Origin: Hydrogenothermaceae bacterium
GTDB taxonomy: Bacteria > Aquificota > Aquificia > Aquificales > Hydrogenothermaceae
Length of the DNA: 6,258 nucleotides
NCBI GenBank assembly: GCA_026984355.1
Contig: JALSSG010000264.1
Location: forward strand, 1 to 6,258
Reading direction: 5' to 3'
Shown here: one piece after another, positions 1 to 6,258 of the stretch
Layout of the letters: each line of letters starts with the position of its first letter
How positions within the stretch are numbered: position 1 is the stretch's first letter
Made by a program: the position numbers and the translations under genes
Notes under the pieces: model-generated
The model's database searches: none
What the model saw: the letters and a program-made list of their open reading frames with translations, nothing else
Told to the model about the DNA's origin: nothing

Positions 1-381
1 AATGTTGACTACAAAAGTCCAGCAGCAAGTGGATATAGAGTACAGCTTTATGCCCTTTCAGATAACAATGTTCCAGACTATAGAGTAGATGACAATATGT
101 TCTATGAAAGTAATTGTGATATACCACTTACTGCCTGTCATAAAGGAACAAGATGTATATATGAAAAAGTAGAAAACGGTAATCAAACAACTTATAGAAT
201 AGGATGCTCCCATTACGATACAATGAATGACCAGTGGCCAGAACCTACAAGAAAGATAGAGATAGACCCTTATCAAGTGCAGTACATAGGAGTTAATGCT
301 CATGTAATATATGTTGATGAACTGGCAAATCTAAAAGTAAAACAAGACAAAAAGGCTGTACCATTTACGTTTATGCCTTAA
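1..381 (+). CDS. 3' end of an unrecognised gene; four-cysteine hypothetical protein (5' truncated)
   Basis: The reading frame is open from the first base of the window to a TAA at 379-381, giving the last 126 residues of a protein whose start lies upstream. The internal ATG at 97 would only yield 94 residues and has no convincing ribosome binding site, so I treat the whole stretch as one truncated gene. Within the visible part there are four cysteines (C39, C46, C52, C69 counted from the window edge), many Tyr, Asn and Asp residues, and alternating hydrophobic and polar residues that suggest beta strands. There is no transmembrane segment. The composition is less Lys/Glu-rich than the proteins downstream, and the paired cysteines could fit an exported or surface protein such as a pilin-like or adhesin-like C-terminal domain, but that is speculation. 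I do not recognise the family. It is followed after 45 bases by the exonuclease gene and may or may not share its transcript. Confidence 0.7.
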   Translation, partial: NVDYKSPAASGYRVQLYALSDNNVPDYRVDDNMFYESNCDIPLTACHKGTRCIYEKVENGNQTTYRIGCSHYDTMNDQWPEPTRKIEIDPYQVQYIGVNAHVIYVDELANLKVKQDKKAVPFTFMP

Positions 382-426
382 AATAAAATAGTAAATAAAA
401 AGGGGGATAAGACTTAGAAGAGTTAA
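382..426 (+). promoter_or_regulatory. short gap with Shine-Dalgarno-like site for the exonuclease gene
   Basis: This 45-base gap is the only intergenic space in the window. It is almost all A and T apart from a run AGGGGG at 401-406. A purine stretch AGAAGAG at 416-422, four bases before the ATG at 427, is the likeliest ribosome binding site, although the spacing is short. The G-rich run ends 20 bases before the ATG, too far for normal initiation. An in-frame TAA at 424-426 directly abuts the ATG and so rules out any upstream start for the exonuclease. No hairpin-plus-T-run terminator and no convincing -35/-10 pair are visible, so read-through from the upstream gene is possible. Confidence 0.4.
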
Positions 427-1263
427 ATGAACTGGAATAGCGTAAACATAAAAGAAAGAAGGGAGGAATTCTCTAAGAGGTTTGAAAACTTTCTCGTATT
501 TGATATAGAAACAGTTATAGATGAAGAGATGTTTGAGAAAGTGGCAGATGAAAAAGAGATAGAAAAAAGAGAAAAAGGAGAGTTCCTCCCTAATCCTTTT
601 CATAAAATAGTAGCCTTTAGTTATATTCTTATAAAACAGCAAGAATTAAAACTGTTTGAGTCTTTTGTAAGTAAAGACGAAAAAAAGATTATACAAAAAT
701 TTTGGAAAATTTTTAGAAAAGCTCATTCTTTTTCAAGGAACAAAGATGGCACATACTCAATAAAAAATTTCCCGGTGATTATTACAGTTAATGGAAAAGA
801 TTTTGATATGCCTGTAATAAAACTTAGAACTTTAAAGTATATAAATACTATTGATGATGGAAGTTCGTTAGATGAAAATGCAAGGGACTTTAGTATAAAA
901 CAATTTGTAAGTATATATATGGATAGATTTGATAAATGGGAAGATAGATATCCAAGATATACTAATAGATATACTCTTTATCATATTGATTTAGCTTCTG
1001 ATATATTTGGAGGAAATAAAGTATCCTTAAAAAATATGTGCTATTTATGTGAAATTCCTGTAAAGCAAGAAGGAAAAGGAAATGAAGTATATCAGCTTTA
1101 TAAAGATGGAAATTTTGACCAGATAGCCAGATATTGTGCAGAAGATGTAAAAGCAACATCTATGCTTTTTGCTTATATAAACACTCATTTACTTAATAAT
1201 CTTTATAAGTTTGTTTCAACAGAAATCTTAAAAGATATAAATCCCAGGATAATGGTTTTGTAA
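427..1263 (+). CDS. DEDDy 3'-5' exonuclease, PolB-exonuclease-related family
   Basis: This 278-residue protein is a predicted 3'-5' exonuclease of the RNase H-like DEDD superfamily, of the type annotated as related to the exonuclease domain of DNA polymerase B (DNA_pol_B_exo2). All three motifs are visible. ExoI is VFDIETV with D26 and E28. ExoII is NGKDFDMPVIKLR with D127. ExoIII is YCAEDV with Y236 and D240, which makes it the DEDDy subtype. The family's characteristic His-x-Asp segment (H186, D188) and the stretch before ExoIII (E220 to Y236) are also present. Such enzymes remove nucleotides from DNA 3' ends using two metal ions. There is no polymerase domain, so it is a stand-alone cytoplasmic nuclease. 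The start at 427 is fixed by an in-frame stop just upstream and by the next Met falling after ExoI. Its TAA overlaps the addB ATG by one base, so the two are probably translationally coupled. The biochemical class is well supported; the in vivo substrate and the link to AddAB are inferred. Confidence 0.9.
   Translation: MNWNSVNIKERREEFSKRFENFLVFDIETVIDEEMFEKVADEKEIEKREKGEFLPNPFHKIVAFSYILIKQQELKLFESFVSKDEKKIIQKFWKIFRKAHSFSRNKDGTYSIKNFPVIITVNGKDFDMPVIKLRTLKYINTIDDGSSLDENARDFSIKQFVSIYMDRFDKWEDRYPRYTNRYTLYHIDLASDIFGGNKVSLKNMCYLCEIPVKQEGKGNEVYQLYKDGNFDQIARYCAEDVKATSMLFAYINTHLLNNLYKFVSTEILKDINPRIMVL
1246..1249 (+). promoter_or_regulatory. weak ribosome binding site for addB
   Basis: An AGGA lies 13 bases before the addB ATG at 1263, inside the last codons of the exonuclease gene. 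The spacing is longer than ideal. The stop and start codons are fused as TAATG at 1261-1265, so re-initiation by ribosomes finishing the exonuclease probably contributes most of addB translation. Confidence 0.4.
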
Positions 1264-3953
1264 TGCTTTACTGTGGAAGCTATGAGTTTTTAAAGGAAAA
1301 TATAAAAAAACATATAAAAAAGATAAAACAAAAAAATCCTTTATCAAAAATAACATTTATAGTTTATACAAACCAGTTAAGAAACTATATAAAAGAAACA
1401 TTACTAAGTGAGCTAGATATAATTGCTAATATTGAGTTTTATACTTCTATTGATATATCAAAGAAGATATCGCAGATAGAACCTTTAAATGACTTTGAAA
1501 AAGAGATAATTTTAAAAAAAATTTTGTATGAGAAAGGCTTTGAATTAGATGCACTTCCGAAAACTCTCAGTTTACTTATTGAACACATAAAAGGATTTAA
1601 AATTCCATTAGAAAATATTAAGTTAAACTGGATAAAAAATATTATTCTTGAATATGAACACTTTAAGCAAAAACACGATTTTTTTGATAGAGAAGATGTT
1701 CATCAAATAGCTATAAATAAGGATACAAATTTTTATACTGATTATCTTTTCATAGTTGGTATAAAATCAGTTCCTACGCTACATCAAAAACTTTTTTTAA
1801 AACTAAGAAAACTTACTAAAAATCAAGTGTTTGCATTTGTCCCTTTTTTATTTGATAGTGGTTATTACCAAAATTACGACCATTTCAAAGAGGTAAGGGA
1901 GTTTTATGAAACTATTACAGATAGTTTTGCCATTACAGAAAAAAGATTAAAGGAAAATACCAAAATATCTACATATTTGTTTAAATATCAGTATGATATA
2001 CCTTCCTTTAAAGACATAAACATAAAAATAGTAGAAGCAAATTCAAAGAAAAAAGAGATAGAAAGTATAGCAAAAGAAATTATTTACTTGTTTTCAAAAG
2101 GAGCTAACTGGCGGGATATATGTATTGTTCTACCAGATTTCCAAACTTATATGCCTTATATCAAGGAAATTTTTTCTAAATATTATGTACCTTATTATCT
2201 TGCTGAAGAAAATAGATATATAGATATACCTGAATATCAAAAGCTCCTTGCTATTTTTCAAATAAAAACAGAAAATTTTTCAAAAGAAAGTCTTTTAAAA
2301 TGTCTTTCTAAAAATTTATTGAATATTTCTGATATACATACTTTAGAAAAACAGATAATCTTGCTACCTAATACATATTCCTTTAAAGAGTTAGAACAAA
2401 ATATAACAAATAAGCAGTTTTTGGAGTTTATTAATAAGCTATATAACCTTCCTGATAAAGCACCAGTAAAGTGGTACATAGATGCTTTTAGCAAAATTTT
2501 TGACAGATTTTTAAATGATAACGTTTATAAAAAGTTTATAAAAGAAGTGTTAAATATATTAAAGGAAAAGAAGCTTTATAATACTCTTTTTAAAGAAATA
2601 AATTACAAAGATTTTTATTTGATAGTTAAAACATTTTTCAATCAGGAAAACAAAGAAAATAAAATAAAAGCTAACACAGTCTATATATTAAAGCCTACAT
2701 CTGCAGAAGGGAATAATTTTAAGTATATATTTTTTGCAGGATTAAATGAAAATCTATTTCCTTTAACACTAAAAGAAGAACTTTTAGTATCTCCATCACA
2801 ACTAAATGGATTTGAATATAACTATCATATTCTTATGCAACAACTTGCTAACTTCTGTTCGTTATTTGATGGGGATAAAAAAATATACCTTTCCTATCAC
2901 ACAGGAGATTTTCACTTAAAAAACATACTACCTTCATCTTTTTTGGAAGAATTAAAAAGAGTTATCTATCCTGACTGGTTCTTTAATGGAAAACCAAAGT
3001 ATTTTTACCAGACACCAAACTATTTTAGCCTACAAAAAGAATTTGTAGTAAAAAATATAAAAACTTTTAAAAAAGTTTTAGAACACTTAAAAGACCTTAA
3101 TCAAAAAATAGAAAAATTACATAATCCAAGCTTGGAAGACTTTTTTATAAAAGTAGATATTAATCTTCCTGTATCTGCTACAGATTTTCAAATATATGCT
3201 GTGTGTCCTTACAGATTTTATTTAGAAAAGGTGATAGGGATTAAACAGCTTGAAATTCCAGATAGGACAAGGATATCGCCTATAGATAAAGGTATTCTTG
3301 TACATGATATACTAAGGGAATTCTTTTCTAAATTAGATTTAGAAAATCCTATAATAGATGAAGAACTGCTGAAAAAATACTACATAGAAGGTATTAAAGA
3401 TATCAAAGGTATAAAACATCTTATATCGTTTGTTATACCTTCAAAACGACCTTTCGAAGAGAAAAAGGCTGAAGATTTATTCGGTAGATTAATAGAATTT
3501 ATAAAAGAGGATATTAAAAGATTGAAATTAGAAAAAAAACAGATAGCAAAAGATTTATTAGAAAAAGATTTTATAGATTATAGATTTAAAGGAAGAATTG
3601 ATAGGGTGGATATAGATGAAGATGGATTTTATCATATTTATGATTATAAAACTGGAGAATATCCACCAGAGAATATAAATAATCAAATAAAAAACAAATA
3701 TATTCAGCTTCTTATATACAGACAATTTTTAGAAAGAGAAAACAAAAAAGTAAAACAGATTGGAATAATCGCTATAAATGATAAAGAAAGAAAATTTTAC
3801 TACATAGCAAATAATGAAATAGATATACAAAACAGCTTAGATAAAATATTTAACAGTCTAATTGAGAATAGATTTTACCCGATAGAAAATCAAGACTGTA
3901 AATATTGTATATTTGAAGATATATGCTTAAAGGATAGACTAAAAGATGCTTAA
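1263..3953 (+). CDS. addB: AddB-type subunit: PD-(D/E)XK nuclease with iron-sulfur cluster
   Basis: This 896-residue protein is the AddB-like subunit of the AddAB helicase-nuclease, which resects double-strand DNA breaks for RecA-dependent repair. The N-terminal half is an inactivated helicase fold. The segment at about 253-340 resembles the UvrD-type second motor domain, and E482-G483 followed by GLNENLFP (about 494-501) is the conserved late helicase-like motif of AddB. There is no GKT/S Walker A near the N-terminus, so this subunit probably does not hydrolyse ATP. The C-terminal nuclease is complete: G677-x3-H681, D780 in GRIDRVD, D794-x-K796 in DYKTG, and Q815-x3-Y819. Four cysteines, C648 (in CPYRFY) and C879, C882 and C888 (C-x2-C-x5-C), match the iron-sulfur staple known from Bacillus AddB. 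At 896 residues it is shorter than Bacillus AddB (over 1100). It starts one base inside the exonuclease stop and ends overlapping addA. Family assignment is strong; loss of ATPase activity is inferred from the missing motif. Confidence 0.93.
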   Translation: MLYCGSYEFLKENIKKHIKKIKQKNPLSKITFIVYTNQLRNYIKETLLSELDIIANIEFYTSIDISKKISQIEPLNDFEKEIILKKILYEKGFELDALPKTLSLLIEHIKGFKIPLENIKLNWIKNIILEYEHFKQKHDFFDREDVHQIAINKDTNFYTDYLFIVGIKSVPTLHQKLFLKLRKLTKNQVFAFVPFLFDSGYYQNYDHFKEVREFYETITDSFAITEKRLKENTKISTYLFKYQYDIPSFKDINIKIVEANSKKKEIESIAKEIIYLFSKGANWRDICIVLPDFQTYMPYIKEIFSKYYVPYYLAEENRYIDIPEYQKLLAIFQIKTENFSKESLLKCLSKNLLNISDIHTLEKQIILLPNTYSFKELEQNITNKQFLEFINKLYNLPDKAPVKWYIDAFSKIFDRFLNDNVYKKFIKEVLNILKEKKLYNTLFKEINYKDFYLIVKTFFNQENKENKIKANTVYILKPTSAEGNNFKYIFFAGLNENLFPLTLKEELLVSPSQLNGFEYNYHILMQQLANFCSLFDGDKKIYLSYHTGDFHLKNILPSSFLEELKRVIYPDWFFNGKPKYFYQTPNYFSLQKEFVVKNIKTFKKVLEHLKDLNQKIEKLHNPSLEDFFIKVDINLPVSATDFQIYAVCPYRFYLEKVIGIKQLEIPDRTRISPIDKGILVHDILREFFSKLDLENPIIDEELLKKYYIEGIKDIKGIKHLISFVIPSKRPFEEKKAEDLFGRLIEFIKEDIKRLKLEKKQIAKDLLEKDFIDYRFKGRIDRVDIDEDGFYHIYDYKTGEYPPENINNQIKNKYIQLLIYRQFLERENKKVKQIGIIAINDKERKFYYIANNEIDIQNSLDKIFNSLIENRFYPIENQDCKYCIFEDICLKDRLKDA
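3929..3934 (+). promoter_or_regulatory. ribosome binding site deciding the addA start
   Basis: AAAGGA inside the final codons of addB lies 11 bases before the ATG at 3946. An in-frame TAA at 3940-3942 excludes any earlier start for addA, and the Walker A motif begins only six codons after this ATG. The start is therefore well determined despite the 8-base overlap with addB. Confidence 0.55.
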
Positions 3954-6258
3954 GCATTATATAGCTTCTGCAGGGACAGGAAAAACTTTTAGCCTTGTGA
4001 ATGAGGTTTTAAAAAAGGTAATTGATGAAAATATACCTTTAGATAGAATTTTGATTTTAACTTTTACAGAAAAAGCAGGACAGGAACTAAAGGAAAGAAT
4101 TATAAAAAGTCTAAAAACCAGTATAAAAAATACATCTTTAAAACAGGAAAAAATAAAGATACATAAACAGCTTTTACTAAACTCTTATTATATAGGAACT
4201 TTCCACAGTATATTCTTCAGTATTTTAAAGAAATATCCACAATATTCTCACATTGATAACTCCTATGAAATATTGTCAGAAGATTTAGAGATATTTTTTG
4301 ATGAGGCTTTTAATATCTGGATAGAACAAGATTATCAAGAAAATAAAAATCTATGGAAGGATATTATAGATAATTTTTCCTACTACGATTTAAGAAAAAA
4401 TTTCTTTTACCTGTATAACAACAGATTAAAAATATCCCAATATGTAGATTTATCTGATTTAGAAAGTCAAAAGAAACAGATAGTTAGACTTTCAAAACAG
4501 CTAGAAGAAACATTGAAAGAATTACTTAGTAGTTATAGTAGCTTTTTAGATAAAGTAAGATACAGATTTGATGGCTTTAGAAATTCTCCTTATGAGATAC
4601 TATCAAAGATAAAAGAAAAAAACTATACACAGCTTCCCTCTGAAAAGGCAAAAACTGTTCTTGGAAAGGAAAGCTTTCTATTTAAAGCAAAAAAGAATAA
4701 AGAGTTTATAAATCTGTTAGAAACATACTATAACAAAGTGTATCCTTTAGATGAAAAAATTGGTCAGCTGACCTTAAATTTGAAAGCTACAGCGTTAGAT
4801 TACAATGCAAAACTTCTTCTTAACAGATTTTATTCTTTCCTTTCTTTCATACAGAACCTAAAGAAAGATGAAAAGAAATTAGATTTTAACGATATTCTGG
4901 AAAAAACTTTATATCTTTTAGAAGAAGAAACAGTGCTTAAAGAAATTAAAAACCAATTTAAATATATTTTTATAGATGAGTTTCAGGATACAGACAGTTA
5001 CCAGATAAAGATAATTCAAAAAATTATGGACAATAACCTTTACATATTTGCAGACCCAAAACAGTGCATATATACATGGAGAGATGCTGATATTAACGAG
5101 TATCTTTCCTTTGTAGAAAGATGCAGATTTAAACATGAAAGTCTTACAAAAAATTTTAGAAGTGCTCCAGAACTTGTAAACTTTTATAACAGACTAACAG
5201 ATAGTGATAAATTTTTATCTCATTTAAACAAAAAGTACAAACAGCCTATAATCTGTGCAAATCCTGAAAATTTTTCAGATAAAAATAGTTATGTAAAAAT
5301 ATTCAATATCAAATATAAAGAAAAATTAAATCAGTCTAACCTTATTGAAAAAGAAGCTTTATTTAGCATAAAACTTATAAAAGACCTTTTAAGTGAAGGG
5401 TATTCTTTAGATGATATTATGTTTTTGTTTAGAACAAATGAAGACCTTAATGCATTCTTAAAAGTGTTTATCAGATATAACATACCTGTAATAACAAATT
5501 CAAATGAGAATATATTTTCTCAGCCAGAGATAAAGCAGATTATAGATATTCTAAGCTTTATTGAATATCCTGAAGATAGTTTACTTTTGCTTAAAGTTTT
5601 AAAATCACCTTTATTTTTAATATCAGATAAAGAACTTTACAGGTATAAGGACAACTTATCCTTAGATATATTTAACACAAAAGAAGCAGAACTTCTAAAA
5701 AATCTAATAGATAAAAAATATGATTTATCTTTGTATGAGATTATAGGTAATCTACTTGATAATACAAATATACTAGAGTTTTGGGCTTTGCATCCAGATG
5801 GTACTCAAAGACTTTTAAACATTGATTATCTAATAACAGTGGCTCAAAAATTATCCTTGAAAGGTTTCTCACTAAGAGATTTTATTATATACAGTCAAAC
5901 TGCCCATATAGATATACCTAATCTCCCAGATAAGAAAGCAGTTAGATTTTTAACAATGCATAAATCAAAAGGTTTACAGAGTAAAGTAGTTATAATACCT
6001 CTTTTATCCATAAGACCAGGTAGCAGTCGCTTAAGTGGTATTCACATATACAAAGATAATCCTGTTTTAAATCTAAAAAATGCAAAGAGTATAGAGTTTG
6101 ATACATATAAACCTTACTTTGAAGAAAACGAAAAGAATGAATCAGAAAGACTTTTCTATGTGGCTATTACAAGGGCAGAAGAAAAACTTATCCTTTTAAC
6201 TACACAAGATACAAAAAAATCATCTAATACTTATCAAGCCTTGCTTAAAGAGGCTTTA
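3946..6258 (+). CDS. addA: AddA-type subunit: UvrD/RecB-like superfamily 1 helicase (3' truncated by window)
   Basis: The frame is open from the ATG at 3946 to the last base without a stop, giving the first 771 residues of the AddA motor. It is an ATP-driven 3'-5' superfamily 1A DNA helicase that pairs with AddB to unwind and resect broken DNA ends. Motifs in order: Walker A ASAGTGKT (7-14, K13); Ia LTFTEKAG (38-45); GTFHS (near 85-89); DFND (313-316); Walker B/motif II FIDEFQDTD (342-350, D344 and E345); motif III ADPKQCIYTWRDAD (369-382); motif IV TKNFR (401-405); FLFRTNED (493-500); motif V TMHKSKGLQ (670-678); motif VI ERLFYVAITRA (734-744, R743). All catalytic residues are present, so the motor should be active. 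Residues about 90-300 form the Lys/Glu-rich, largely helical 1B insertion. The protein begins almost at Walker A, with no room for the usual Q motif. The C-terminal nuclease domain expected in AddA would lie after the window, so its presence cannot be judged. It overlaps addB by 8 bases. A RecB-type name is possible, but the adjacent AddB favours AddA. Confidence 0.93.
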   Translation, partial: MLKHYIASAGTGKTFSLVNEVLKKVIDENIPLDRILILTFTEKAGQELKERIIKSLKTSIKNTSLKQEKIKIHKQLLLNSYYIGTFHSIFFSILKKYPQYSHIDNSYEILSEDLEIFFDEAFNIWIEQDYQENKNLWKDIIDNFSYYDLRKNFFYLYNNRLKISQYVDLSDLESQKKQIVRLSKQLEETLKELLSSYSSFLDKVRYRFDGFRNSPYEILSKIKEKNYTQLPSEKAKTVLGKESFLFKAKKNKEFINLLETYYNKVYPLDEKIGQLTLNLKATALDYNAKLLLNRFYSFLSFIQNLKKDEKKLDFNDILEKTLYLLEEETVLKEIKNQFKYIFIDEFQDTDSYQIKIIQKIMDNNLYIFADPKQCIYTWRDADINEYLSFVERCRFKHESLTKNFRSAPELVNFYNRLTDSDKFLSHLNKKYKQPIICANPENFSDKNSYVKIFNIKYKEKLNQSNLIEKEALFSIKLIKDLLSEGYSLDDIMFLFRTNEDLNAFLKVFIRYNIPVITNSNENIFSQPEIKQIIDILSFIEYPEDSLLLLKVLKSPLFLISDKELYRYKDNLSLDIFNTKEAELLKNLIDKKYDLSLYEIIGNLLDNTNILEFWALHPDGTQRLLNIDYLITVAQKLSLKGFSLRDFIIYSQTAHIDIPNLPDKKAVRFLTMHKSKGLQSKVVIIPLLSIRPGSSRLSGIHIYKDNPVLNLKNAKSIEFDTYKPYFEENEKNESERLFYVAITRAEEKLILLTTQDTKKSSNTYQALLKEAL

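Noticed and set aside
58..303. Open frame of 81 codons on the - strand within the upstream gene
   Set aside because: It is a shadow of the + strand frame, which is open from the window edge; the hydrophobic product follows from AT-rich antisense.
331..642. Open frame of 103 codons on the - strand over the start of the exonuclease gene
   Set aside because: It is antisense to the conserved ExoI region, its Phe/Tyr-rich product mirrors A-rich coding sequence on the other strand, and it has no recognisable motif.
962..1159. Open frame of 65 codons on the - strand
   Set aside because: It lies fully antisense to the exonuclease ExoIII region and has no supporting features.
2258..2494. Open frame of 78 codons on the - strand within addB
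   Set aside because: It is antisense to the middle of a well-supported gene, with no motif or ribosome binding site.
3059..3080. Short inverted repeat (AAAACTT ... AAGTTTT) resembling a weak hairpin
   Set aside because: It is made only of A/T-rich bases inside the addB coding sequence, is thermodynamically weak, and is expected by chance at this composition.
3532..3539. Run of eight A residues in addB, a possible slippage site
   Set aside because: The frame continues intact on both sides into the nuclease domain. Runs of this length are common in Lys-rich AT-rich genes, so there is no sign of programmed frameshifting.
4918..5136. Open frame of 72 codons on the - strand within addA
   Set aside because: It is antisense to the Walker B and motif III region of addA; the conserved residues are on the + strand.

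Overview
The window is a short stretch of an AT-rich bacterial genome. Every gene I can support lies on the + strand, in close head-to-tail order. Codon choice leans strongly to AGA for Arg and ATA for Ile, and the proteins are rich in Lys, Glu, Ile and Phe. Together with the short AddB and the AddB-then-AddA order, this fits a low-GC, possibly thermophilic bacterium such as a Hydrogenothermaceae-like member of Aquificota. That placement is inference from composition; a low-GC Firmicute or an epsilonproteobacterium-like lineage is not excluded.

Layout: bases 1-381 hold the 3' end of an unrecognised gene whose product has four cysteines. A 45-base gap (382-426) with no visible terminator leads to a DEDDy-type 3'-5' exonuclease of the PolB-exonuclease-related family (427-1263). 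Its stop codon shares one base with the start of addB (1263-3953), the nuclease/scaffold subunit with a four-cysteine iron-sulfur signature. addB in turn overlaps by 8 bases the start of addA (3946 to beyond 6258), the UvrD/RecB-like helicase subunit, which runs off the window end without a stop and lacks its C-terminal part here.

Together the last three genes look like a translationally coupled DNA-end-processing operon. AddA and AddB form the bacterial counterpart of RecBCD: they unwind and resect double-strand breaks and prepare 3' single strands for RecA. The added DEDDy exonuclease, coupled to addB, is the least conventional part and suggests an accessory 3'-end trimming or proofreading-type activity working beside AddAB. 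No RNA genes, mobile elements, CRISPR arrays or long repeats were seen, and there is no gene-free stretch longer than 45 bases.
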